DNA from: Prolixibacteraceae bacterium
GTDB lineage: Bacteria > Bacteroidota > Bacteroidia > Bacteroidales > Prolixibacteraceae
DNA length: 47,581 bases
Assembly: GCA_028282705.1 (NCBI GenBank)
Contig: JANQHI010000015.1
Span: forward strand, 1-47,581
Direction of reading: 5' to 3'
In this document: positions 9,478 through 17,249 of the stretch, piece after piece
Layout: each line of letters starts with the position of its first letter
How positions within the stretch are numbered: the first letter of the stretch is position 1
The notes under the pieces: model-generated
Databases searched by the model: none
Told to the model about the DNA's origin: nothing
The model's input: the letters and a program-made list of their open reading frames with translations, nothing else
Position numbers and translations under genes: made by a program

Positions 9478-10475
9478 TGCTAACTGAAATGGCTGATATT
9501 AAAACTAAATTTTTCGGAAAAGAATTAACAAGCCCTGTAGTTGCTGCAAGTTGTGGCTTAACCAATTCACTTGACAATATCAAAAAAATGGCAGCCCATG
9601 GTGTTGGTGCTGTTGTTTTAAAATCATTGTTTGAAGAAGAAATTTACCATGAACTGAACCAGGAGCTGGCATTGCGTGGAAACCTTGACCACTCAACTGA
9701 TGAATACATGGATTATTTTGATTATATCATCAAGGAAGAAAACCTGAAAAATTATACCAAGCTTATTTCTGATGCTAAAAAAGCAGTTGATCTGCCCATT
9801 GTGGCAAGTATCAACTGTGTCTCTTCAGCAGAATGGGTCTCATTTACAAAAAAAATTGAAAGTGCTGGGGCTGATGCTTTGGAACTCAACTTATTTGTGA
9901 TCCCTTCCAATGCTGAAAGAACAAGTGCACTGAATGAGCAATTTTATTTTGAAACTATTCAAAAGGTAATAGAAAAAGTGGATATCCCAGTGAGTATTAA
10001 GATAAGCCACTATTTCTCAAACCTGGCAAAAATGGTAGGTGACCTGTCTAAAACAGGGGTAAGTGACATTACCCTATTCAACCGTTTTTATATGCCTGAT
10101 GTGGACATTGACAAAGAAGAAATTGTTGGTGCACAAGTGCTAAGTTCCAACAATGAATATGTGGTTCCATTGCGTTGGGTTGCCCTTATGAATGGTAAAG
10201 TAGATTGTAACCTGGCTGGTACAACTGGAATACATGATGTAGCTACAATGGTTAAGTTCCTTCTTGCAGGTGCCAATGCTGTCCAGGTTTGTTCAGCAAT
10301 CTATAAAAATGGAATTGATTATATTGAGATCCTGAACAAAGGGCTTCAAAGCTGGATGGATGAAAAAGGCTACCAGTCAATCAATGACTTTAGGGGTAAG
10401 CTAACCATTCCCGGGAGTGAAAATGCCCAGGCATTTGAGCGGGTACAGTTTATGAAACATTATGGGGAATACTAG
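9477..10475 (+). CDS. Dihydroorotate dehydrogenase-like FMN protein, atypical active site
   Basis: A 332-residue TIM-barrel protein of the DHOD-like subfamily. It begins ADIKTKFFGKELTSPVVAAS, the normal class 1 PyrD start, and keeps FMN-site features such as PVSIKIS and GTTGIHD. At the active-site loop, where class 1 enzymes have Asn-x-Ser-Cys-Pro-Asn with the catalytic Cys, it reads Asn138-Leu-Phe-Val-Ile-Pro-Ser-Asn145, so neither the Cys nor a clear Ser replacement is in place. It should bind FMN but probably does not oxidise dihydroorotate. The start overlaps the stop of the NfnB-like gene; Met5 at 9489 is an alternative start. Position in the operon suggests that it exchanges electrons with the NfnAB-like pair. 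Family is firm; substrate unknown. Confidence 0.85.
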   Translation: MLTEMADIKTKFFGKELTSPVVAASCGLTNSLDNIKKMAAHGVGAVVLKSLFEEEIYHELNQELALRGNLDHSTDEYMDYFDYIIKEENLKNYTKLISDAKKAVDLPIVASINCVSSAEWVSFTKKIESAGADALELNLFVIPSNAERTSALNEQFYFETIQKVIEKVDIPVSIKISHYFSNLAKMVGDLSKTGVSDITLFNRFYMPDVDIDKEEIVGAQVLSSNNEYVVPLRWVALMNGKVDCNLAGTTGIHDVATMVKFLLAGANAVQVCSAIYKNGIDYIEILNKGLQSWMDEKGYQSINDFRGKLTIPGSENAQAFERVQFMKHYGEY

Positions 10476-10571
10476 ATCAGTAGTAAGTAATAAAGTAGAG
10501 ATTATATATCAATAGCTTTACTTTGAATAGAACTCTTGTTAAGATCAAAAATCAATTGATAGAAAGAGAAG

Positions 10572-10603
10572 TCCTGCTAATTAGTTTTAGTAGGATTTTT
10601 TTT
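10572..10603 (+). terminator. Intrinsic terminator of the nfn-like operon
   Basis: TCCTGCTAA (10572-10580) pairs with TTAGTAGGA (10587-10595), one G-U pair included, across a 6-base loop, followed by eight Ts. It lies about 100 bp after the DHOD-like gene on the same strand. Confidence 0.75.
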
Positions 10604-10684
10604 GTATGAAGTTCCGAGAATTATCTTGTCCGTATGAAATTACATTAATAAACTGTAATGTAAAAAATATAACGATTGTGTTTT

Positions 10685-11068
10685 TCATAATTCTGGTTCG
10701 TATTTATAAATTAAATCATCGTCTGAAAGGGAATTATAAAATTCCTCATTAGTAATATCTATAATTTCTCCGGAACAATCATACGGTGCATACATATATG
10801 ACGTTAAAGGAAAATCAATAATAAAAATATCTTCACCTTCATACTTTTTTACCCAAATATTCAAAATAAAATCAATATTTGACGGATCTTGCCCATTCTT
10901 AATCTTTAAGTTCAGCCACTCTATCTGGTTTAAGGGGTCATCGTACCCACAGGCACTGATATCGTTAAGTGGTTCCACATAAAATGGTTCGAAAACATCC
11001 TTATCTTTTTTATTGCACGAAAAAGAGGAAAGGATAATAAATATCAGGAATATTATTTTAGTTTTCAT
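10685..11068 (-). CDS. Small hypothetical lipoprotein
   Basis: A 127-residue protein with a clear lipoprotein signal peptide: Lys-rich start, Ile/Leu/Phe core, then LSSFSC with Cys18 followed by Asn-Lys-Lys. The mature part is acidic, with many Asp, Glu and aromatic residues, and contains only two further cysteines. I recognise no domain. It starts 2 bp after the preceding frameshifted gene ends, so it is likely part of the same small transcript. The block is AT-rich and less CpG-depleted than its flanks, a hint of separate origin. Confidence 0.72.
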   Translation of the reverse strand: MKTKIIFLIFIILSSFSCNKKDKDVFEPFYVEPLNDISACGYDDPLNQIEWLNLKIKNGQDPSNIDFILNIWVKKYEGEDIFIIDFPLTSYMYAPYDCSGEIIDITNEEFYNSLSDDDLIYKYEPEL

Positions 11069-11070
11069 AA

Positions 11071-11749
11071 CTAATTATTCTTTATGTATTCGGTTGCAGC
11101 TTTATCGATTTGACCTGTAACTTCAGCCCCGGTTAAGATACCCCTATAGATATAGGTTGATACTTTGGAATCGTCAAAATCCGGTTTGAATTTTTCCGGG
11201 TTGCTTTGAACCATGTTAACAATCGCAAAATATAATGTTTGCATCCCTATAGTTTGATACCAAGAAGGACGGTAACCCTTTTTCTCTTTCATTAATCTTT
11301 CCTATTATCGAAGGATGCGAAATAAAAAGCTCTAAAAAAGAAATCCCCAGTACATAATCCCCTTTTTCCAGGATTGTCCCGTTAACCGGGATTGCTGTAG
11401 GATCAATGGATTTATATTCCTTTACTAATTCATCTAAGGCATCGTTACGTTGCAGCAATTCCTTGAAACCATTAAAGTCGTTTTCAAATTTACTGAAACC
11501 ATCCTGGAGGTTATTAAAGGCAAATATATCAGGAAGCAGGGGGTAGTCTAAACATAATTGAATCAGTTCCCCTGTTGACAAAGAAGATAAGGTTGTTGCA
11601 GGAACCTGGCACGCCTGAACTTTTTCTGCATTATTAAGGAATGCTTTCCATTTACTATCACCCGGTTTTACAGGGTAATCCCAGACGGTCTCCTGAGCAA
11701 AGGATATTAAAGGCAATATTATTAAAAGTAAAATAAGTATTTTTCTCAT
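11071..11749 (-). pseudogene. Frameshifted secreted conserved hypothetical protein
   Basis: Two overlapping frames appear to be one broken gene. The first (11749 down to 11216) has a Sec signal peptide ending LISFAQ, then VWDYPVKPGDSKWKAF and LSTGELIQLCLDYPLLPD, which I recognise as a conserved secreted Bacteroidota hypothetical family without known function. It then runs out of frame after HPSIIGKINE. The second frame (11292 to 11071) takes up with MKEKKGYRPSWYQTIGMQ and carries the plausible C-terminus of 73 residues. The shift falls near 11285-11300, in an A-rich run. A one-base indel, a sequencing error, or two truly separate overlapping genes could each explain it. The lipoprotein gene follows 2 bp later. 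Confidence 0.6.
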
Positions 11750-11805
11750 GACATTTTAATTAATCGTTTTTTTAATTACATATAATAAAAAAATTATTCC
11801 CTTGA

Positions 11806-11823
11806 TCCCGATAGCTATCAGGA
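11806..11823. repeat. Palindromic repeat, copy 1
   Basis: TCCCGATAGCTATCAGGA differs by one base from the perfect palindrome TCCCGATAGCTATCGGGA at 24598-24615. It lies between two hypothetical genes. Two copies 12.8 kb apart, both in non-coding DNA, suggest a dispersed element. Confidence 0.65.
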
Positions 11824-11833
11824 CAGGAGAGAA

Positions 11834-12472
11834 TTAGAAGTTAAAATTAAAAGTTAAATTATAAGGTAATTCAAGATGATATTGATAAGAATGATTATAT
11901 TGCCTATTATCGGGGCAGCACTCACTACCTTCTGTTTTCGACCATCTTGCAAAATTTCTGAATCCTGCTTCGAAAGCAAGAGCTAAATTATTAGTTAAAA
12001 AAACTTTTACTCCTGCAAACGGAGCTAAAAAGAGATTGTAGTGTTCGTTAACATTTGGAAAATCAATATCATCATGTACTGAGTAGAAACCTCCCAAATC
12101 TGCCCCGTAATACAGCATAACCTGGTTTAGCCTTTTTTGGTATTCATACCCAATGGATAAAGAAAAATCTGTTTTTGTTTGTTTTCCCGTTAATTCATAA
12201 TTTTTATCATCCTGGGTAATTTTATAGATATCATTATTATATGATGCACCTAAACCGAATCGGTACGCTCCCACTACCTGTTTTTCTTTTATGCGGTTTA
12301 TTTTAAAAATCACATTTTCGGGGGTTCCACTTGAGAATAAGTTTTTTAGATCAACAGCTATTTCATACCTTTTGATATCACGGTTGAGGTTTTGTGCTTT
12401 TACATAATTGGTACCCCAGTAAAAAAGACATAAGACCAATCCCACCGTTAAGTTTATTTTCCTGAATTTCAT
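11834..12472 (-). CDS. Putative outer-membrane beta-barrel protein
   Basis: A 212-residue secreted protein: signal peptide with a Leu-rich core ending YVKAQ, then alternating polar and hydrophobic strands such as FSLSIGYEYQKR, MLYYGADLGGFYSV and LFLAPFAGVKVFL, ending in LPYNLTFNFNF with a terminal Phe. That pattern is typical of small outer-membrane barrels. A Cys pair in SECCPDNR near residue 185 may form an extracellular loop disulfide. No specific family is recognised. It belongs to the AT-rich hypothetical block and lies upstream of, and in line with, the frameshifted gene. Confidence 0.68.
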   Translation of the reverse strand: MKFRKINLTVGLVLCLFYWGTNYVKAQNLNRDIKRYEIAVDLKNLFSSGTPENVIFKINRIKEKQVVGAYRFGLGASYNNDIYKITQDDKNYELTGKQTKTDFSLSIGYEYQKRLNQVMLYYGADLGGFYSVHDDIDFPNVNEHYNLFLAPFAGVKVFLTNNLALAFEAGFRNFARWSKTEGSECCPDNRQYNHSYQYHLELPYNLTFNFNF

Positions 12473-12851
12473 TTATTTACAATTTTTTGATACAATTAAT
12501 TAAATGATGTTGCTAACAGTAAAATCAATATTATTTTACCTATATCGCTTTTAAGATTAAATTAATTGAGAATAAGGTATGTTAAGAAGCTCGAATCATA
12601 ATGAAGCGTTTAACGGTTTACATTCTTTTACAATAACTGTTAAGCAAATGTAATTAAACTTTGATGTTGCATAAAACTTATGCTTATGTTAAAAAGCAGA
12701 ATGGTTATTAATAAAGAAGATATGGAAAGTTGAAGCCTTTGGGGCTTCTAGTGACAGTTAAAGTTTTAAATAATAACCAATATGCCCACCACATTGTATA
12801 AATTTTTGGCTTTAAAAAGAAAAAGCCTTTTGATATCATTGAAACAGAATT
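12473..12851. other. 379-bp intergenic region with small hairpins
   Basis: No coding frame is convincing. GAAGCC (12732-12737) and GGCTTC (12743-12748) form a 6-bp hairpin without a T-tract. A second weak hairpin, GGCTTT with AAAGCC, lies near 12810-12834 just past the end of pgm. The region likely contains the promoter of the hypothetical block and the 3' end of the rml-pgm transcript, but I cannot place either securely. Confidence 0.4.
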
Positions 12852-14597
12852 TTACAATCCTAGCTCATCCATAATGGCATCAATTCTTTGTTCAGCCATT
12901 TTTTCAGCTTCATCAAATTGTGCCCGTGAATTTAGGGTTCCTTTTACTTCAAAATAAAATTTAATTTTTGGTTCAGTCCCTGATGGTCGCACAGAAATTT
13001 TAGTGCCATCCTCAGTAAAAAACTGCAATACATTTGAAGTTACCTTTTGGTTGATAGGTTTCTCTTCACCTGTCAAGAGGTTTTTCTCTATCCTTGTTGA
13101 ATAATCTTTTACAACCTCAAGAGCTGAACCACCCATCTCTTTTGGAGGGTTATTCCTGAAATCAGACATTATTTTAAGTATCTCTTCAGCCCCTGATTTC
13201 CCTTTCCTGACCACATACTTCATTTTTTCTTTGGAGTAGCCATATTCAAGGTAAATATCCTGAAGCATTTCAAACAATGTTTTGCCATTGTCTTTTGCCC
13301 ATGCTACTACTTCTGCCATCAGGGCAATGGCACTAACTGCATCTTTATCCCTCACAAAATCGGCAGGCATAAAACCAAAGCTTTCTTCTCCCCCACCAAT
13401 GTATTTTTTCTTTCCTTCAAAGTCACGGATAATTTCAGCAATAAATTTAAATCCTGTGTACACATCAAAGTATTCCACATTGTTTTTCCTGGCAATTTCT
13501 GCAATCATTTCAGTTGAAACAATGGTTTTAACAATGTATTCATTGCCTTTCATTGCCCCTGTTTCTTTCATTTTAGTGATGATGTAGTAAATGAAGATCA
13601 GTGCTGTTTGGTTACCATTTACAATGACAAACTCACCTTTATCATTTTTAATAGCTACCCCTAGCCTGTCACTATCGGGGTCAGTTGCCATAACCACATC
13701 AGCATCTACTTCAGCCCCTTTTTTAATAGCCATTTCCATGGCAGCTGTTTCTTCAGGGTTTGGAGAAACCACTGTGGGGAACTCACCACTCACCACATCC
13801 TGTTCAGGGACATTGAATATATTGGTAAACCCAAATGCTTTTAAAGCCATAGGAACCAACTCTACCCCTGTCCCATGGATGGGTGTGTATACAATCTTTA
13901 AACCTGAATGCTTCTTTACAATGTCTGGAGAAATGGAGACAGTTTTAACCTTTTCAATAAACTTCTGATCCATTTCTTCTCCCAGGATGGTGATCAACTC
14001 ATCAGGCCCGTCAAATTTGATATTTTCAGCTTTTACTTTTTTAACCTCTTCAATGATGTTTACATCATGAGGGGCTACAATTTGGGAACCATCATCCCAG
14101 TAGGCTTTGTACCCATTATATTCTTTTGGGTTGTGTGAAGCTGTCAGGATGATCCCACTTTGGCATCCCAATTCCCTAATGGCAAATGACAATTCAGGGG
14201 TTGGGCGCAAATCTTCAAATAGGTAAACTTTAATGCCATTGGCTGCAAAAATCTTAGCACTGGTTTCAGAAAACAACCTGCTGTTGTTCCTGCAATCATG
14301 CCCAATAGCCACTTTTATCTCAGGCAAATTGGCAAAATTTCTTTTCAGGTAATTGCTTAACCCTTGTGTTGCTGCGCCTACAGTGTAAATATTCATCCTG
14401 TTTGTGCCGGGCCCCATAACACCACGCAAACCTCCTGTCCCAAATTCAAGGTCCTTGTAAAAAGAATCAACCAATTCAGTTTTATCTTCACTATCAATTA
14501 ACTTCTGTACTTCTGCCCTGGTGTTTTCATCATAAGTTTCTGATAACCAATCATTAGCTTTTGCCAGTACATTTTGAAGCAACTCTTGACTTTTCAT
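12852..14597 (-). CDS. Phosphoglucomutase/phosphomannomutase
   Basis: An alpha-D-phosphohexomutase of 581 residues, the length of the long PGM2-like class. It carries GTGGLRGVMGPG near the start, the phosphoserine loop LTASHNPKEYNGYK (Ser154), the metal loop DPDSDR (around 306), the sugar-specificity loop GGGEESFGF and the phosphate-binding RPSGTEPKIKFY at the C-terminus. All catalytic motifs are intact. It interconverts glucose-1-phosphate and glucose-6-phosphate (or the mannose pair). Its ATG overlaps the rmlD stop by one base (TAATG), so it is the last gene of the rml operon and may supply glucose-1-phosphate to RmlA. Which hexose is preferred cannot be read here. Confidence 0.94.
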   Translation of the reverse strand: MKSQELLQNVLAKANDWLSETYDENTRAEVQKLIDSEDKTELVDSFYKDLEFGTGGLRGVMGPGTNRMNIYTVGAATQGLSNYLKRNFANLPEIKVAIGHDCRNNSRLFSETSAKIFAANGIKVYLFEDLRPTPELSFAIRELGCQSGIILTASHNPKEYNGYKAYWDDGSQIVAPHDVNIIEEVKKVKAENIKFDGPDELITILGEEMDQKFIEKVKTVSISPDIVKKHSGLKIVYTPIHGTGVELVPMALKAFGFTNIFNVPEQDVVSGEFPTVVSPNPEETAAMEMAIKKGAEVDADVVMATDPDSDRLGVAIKNDKGEFVIVNGNQTALIFIYYIITKMKETGAMKGNEYIVKTIVSTEMIAEIARKNNVEYFDVYTGFKFIAEIIRDFEGKKKYIGGGEESFGFMPADFVRDKDAVSAIALMAEVVAWAKDNGKTLFEMLQDIYLEYGYSKEKMKYVVRKGKSGAEEILKIMSDFRNNPPKEMGGSALEVVKDYSTRIEKNLLTGEEKPINQKVTSNVLQFFTEDGTKISVRPSGTEPKIKFYFEVKGTLNSRAQFDEAEKMAEQRIDAIMDELGL

Positions 14598-15472
14598 TAT
14601 TTTCCTTTTTGAATCTTGTTAATACACTTTTTTAAACTTTCCCTCCAATGTAGGATTTCTAATTTATAGGTTGATTTAACCTTTGACTTATTTAAAACAC
14701 TATAAAAAGGCCTTTTTGCTGTTGTTTTGAATTCTGATGACAATACAGGCTTCACATTACAAACAACACCTGCCATTTCGTGTATGGCCAATGCAAAATC
14801 ATACCAGCTACAAACCCCTTCATTAGAATAATGGTATATCCCGGGGGCAAAGTTACAATTTGATTTGTTTGAAAAAGCAATAATCTCCAGAATACAGGAA
14901 GCCAGGTCAGCTGCATTGGTAGGTGTACCCACCTGGTCGAAAATTACATCCAACCTTTCCTTTTCATTTCCTAAACGCAACATGGTTTTAACAAAATTAT
15001 TCCCATAGGCTGAATACAACCATGAAGTCCTTATGATAACCACATCAGCAGCAGCATCCAGGCAATTTTTCTCCCCTTCTAACTTTGTGATGCCATACAC
15101 CCCTAAAGGGTTGGTTTTGCAATTTTCATTATAAGGTGAATGGGCATTTCCATCAAATACATAATCAGTAGAAATATGTATTAATTTTGCGTTAAAGTTT
15201 TTACAATTTTCAGCCAAGACACCAGGTGCAACAGCATTTATTTGATGCGCCATTTCAGGTTCACTTTCTGCCCTATCCACCCGGGTATATGCTGCACAAT
15301 TTACAACAAAATCAATGTTGTTCTCAGCAAAAAAAGATGCCACAGCATTTGGGTTTGTAATATCCAGGGTATCAACATCAGTAAAAAAGAAAGTGAAGGA
15401 ACTATACTCTTTTGCCAGTTCTTTTATTTCACTTCCCAGTTGGCCATATGCTCCAGTTATGAGGATATTCAT
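14597..15472 (-). CDS. rmlD: dTDP-4-dehydrorhamnose reductase RmlD
   Basis: A 291-residue extended short-chain dehydrogenase that reduces dTDP-4-keto-L-rhamnose to dTDP-L-rhamnose with NAD(P)H. It begins with the Rossmann motif TGAYGQLGSEI, has NCAAYTRVDRAE, the STDYVFDG segment and the catalytic Tyr-x3-Lys in GVYGITKLEGE. The length is normal. The gene starts 4 bp after rmlC and overlaps pgm by one base, a tight operon. Confidence 0.95.
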   Translation of the reverse strand: MNILITGAYGQLGSEIKELAKEYSSFTFFFTDVDTLDITNPNAVASFFAENNIDFVVNCAAYTRVDRAESEPEMAHQINAVAPGVLAENCKNFNAKLIHISTDYVFDGNAHSPYNENCKTNPLGVYGITKLEGEKNCLDAAADVVIIRTSWLYSAYGNNFVKTMLRLGNEKERLDVIFDQVGTPTNAADLASCILEIIAFSNKSNCNFAPGIYHYSNEGVCSWYDFALAIHEMAGVVCNVKPVLSSEFKTTAKRPFYSVLNKSKVKSTYKLEILHWRESLKKCINKIQKGK

Positions 15473-15476
15473 ACTA

Positions 15477-16031
15477 CTAAAATTTAAAATTTATTTCAGC
15501 TTCCTCAAAGGATGAAAATTTCTGGTCTTTTTCTGAGAGGATCATTTCAGCCCCTGGAACCTGCCAATTTATATTGAGCTTATGGTCATTATATATAATC
15601 CCTCTTTCTGCTTCCCAATTATAATAATTATCACATTTATAGGTTAAAACAGCCTCTTCGCTCAAAACTGAAAAACCATGGGCAAACCCTTTAGGGATAA
15701 AAAGTTGTTTTTTATTTTTATCACTTAGCTCAATGCTATACCATTCACCAAAAGTTGGCGAGTTTTTCCTTATGTCTACAGCCACATCAAGTACAGCCCC
15801 TTTTATAATCCTCACCAATTTTGACTGGGAATAAGGTTCAAGCTGATAGTGTAACCCCCTTACAACCCCCTTTTCTGAGCGAGATTCATTGTCCTGCACA
15901 AAAACGCAATTAATCCCGTTTTCCTGATACCTTTCTTTTTGGTAACTTTCAAAAAAATAGCCACGCTCATCTTCAAAAACACGTGGTTCTATTATTACCA
16001 ACCCCTGCAAGTTTGTTTTTATAACTTTCAT
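15477..16031 (-). CDS. rmlC: dTDP-4-dehydrorhamnose 3,5-epimerase RmlC
   Basis: A 184-residue cupin enzyme that epimerises C3 and C5 of dTDP-4-keto-6-deoxyglucose. The family signature FFESYQKERY is near the N-terminus, VVRGLHYQ gives the catalytic base His61, and LDVAVDIRKNSPTFG and FAHGFSVLSE follow. Length is typical. It lies 8 bp after rmlA and 4 bp before rmlD, all leftward. Confidence 0.95.
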   Translation of the reverse strand: MKVIKTNLQGLVIIEPRVFEDERGYFFESYQKERYQENGINCVFVQDNESRSEKGVVRGLHYQLEPYSQSKLVRIIKGAVLDVAVDIRKNSPTFGEWYSIELSDKNKKQLFIPKGFAHGFSVLSEEAVLTYKCDNYYNWEAERGIIYNDHKLNINWQVPGAEMILSEKDQKFSSFEEAEINFKF

Positions 16032-16039
16032 GCTAACAT

Positions 16040-16921
16040 TTAGAATGAAAAAATTTGTTTATCAGCAAGTTTTATAAGGTACTCACCATACTGGTTTTTA
16101 CTTAGTGGTTTAGCCAGTTCCAGCAACTGCTCTTTAGTTATGAATCCCATTTTAAAAGCAATTTCCTCAATACATGATACTTTCAGCCCTTGCCTTTGTT
16201 CAATTGTTGCTATAAAATTAGAAGCTTGCAGCAAACTATCATGGGTGCCTGTATCAAGCCATGCAAACCCCCTGCCCAGTAGTTTAACACTCAGCCTGTC
16301 TTCCTCAAGGTAAAGCCTATTCAAGTCAGTAATTTCCAGCTCATTGCGTGCAGAAGGTTTTAGGTTTAAGGATTTTTTAACCACATCATTTGAATAAAAA
16401 TAAAGTCCGGTCACAGCATAATTTGATTTTGGCTCTTTTGGCTTTTCTTCAATACTGATCACTTTCCCTGACTCGTCAAACTCAACAACCCCATACCTCT
16501 CAGGATCATTTACATAGTATCCAAACACAATGGCACCATCCTCAATTCTGGCAGCCTCTTCCAAAATAGCCCTGAAATTGTACCCATAAAAAATGTTATC
16601 TCCAAGGATCATGCATACATTATCGTCACCTATAAATTCTTCTCCTAAAATAAAAGCCTGGGCTAACCCATCAGGAGATGGTTGTATTTTATATGAAATT
16701 TTCAACCCTAACTGGCCTCCATCACCAAACAGTTGCTCATACAAATGGATATCTGTTGGCGTGGATATAATCAAGATTTCCCTTATACCAGCCAGCATAA
16801 GGACAGATAATGGGTAATAAATCATGGGTTTATCATACACTGGTATGATCTGTTTTGATATACTCCTGGTTATGGGGTACAACCTGGTACCTGCACCTCC
16901 TGCTAAAATTATACCTTTCAT
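16040..16921 (-). CDS. rmlA: Glucose-1-phosphate thymidylyltransferase RmlA
   Basis: A 293-residue nucleotidyltransferase that makes dTDP-glucose, the first step to dTDP-L-rhamnose. The N-terminal signature [17 protein letters not shown] is complete, then [11 protein letters not shown], the metal-site LGDNIFYG and [19 protein letters not shown]. It opens the leftward rmlA-rmlC-rmlD-pgm operon; rmlB, the 4,6-dehydratase, is not in the window and must be encoded elsewhere if the pathway is complete. A promoter-like pair of boxes lies about 60 bp upstream. Confidence 0.96.
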   Translation of the reverse strand: MKGIILAGGAGTRLYPITRSISKQIIPVYDKPMIYYPLSVLMLAGIREILIISTPTDIHLYEQLFGDGGQLGLKISYKIQPSPDGLAQAFILGEEFIGDDNVCMILGDNIFYGYNFRAILEEAARIEDGAIVFGYYVNDPERYGVVEFDESGKVISIEEKPKEPKSNYAVTGLYFYSNDVVKKSLNLKPSARNELEITDLNRLYLEEDRLSVKLLGRGFAWLDTGTHDSLLQASNFIATIEQRQGLKVSCIEEIAFKMGFITKEQLLELAKPLSKNQYGEYLIKLADKQIFSF

Positions 16922-16982
16922 ATGTTGACCATTTATTTTATTCCTGATCCAGAAATGTTCATTTTTTGATTTAATAACAAAA

Positions 16983-17013
16983 CAAACATATTGAATCTAT
17001 TTGTAATTTGAAA
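16983..17013 (-). promoter_or_regulatory. Putative promoter of the rml-pgm operon
   Basis: On the minus strand TATGTTTG (16983-16990) fits the -7 box TAnnTTTG, and TTTC 19 bp upstream (17010-17013) is a three-of-four match to the -33 TTTG. A start near 16976 would leave a leader of about 55 bases. Confidence 0.42.
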
Positions 17014-17169
17014 GCTTTTACAATTTACGTTCGCCACAGCCACTGTATAGCCCAAAGCGAAAAACAAAATTACTTAAACATTCCCTAACAACGTGCCCTA
17101 ATTATAAAATATTTCACTAAGGATTAGGAAATTATGCCTTTAAAAAATTGCAATTATTTTACTAATCTC

Positions 17170-17200
17170 TTTGATTTGACATGTAGAAATTATATTTTTG
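17170..17200 (+). promoter_or_regulatory. Strong Bacteroidota-type promoter of rpsA
   Basis: TTTG at 17170-17173, a 19-bp spacer and TATTTTTG at 17193-17200 match the -33/-7 consensus fully. Transcription from about 17207 would give a leader of about 40 bases before ATG 17250. Best promoter candidate in the window. Confidence 0.6.
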
Positions 17201-17249
17201 CGCGCTATTAATTATATAATGTCTAACTTATTAATTTATTTACAGTTAA

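Noticed and set aside
9477-10475. Canonical PyrD dihydroorotate dehydrogenase
   Set aside because: The catalytic Cys loop is absent (Asn-Leu-Phe-Val-Ile-Pro-Ser-Asn) and no other pyrimidine genes are near.
12732-12748. Small regulatory RNA or terminator in the 379-bp gap
   Set aside because: Only a 6-bp hairpin without T-tract or promoter, too weak to call.
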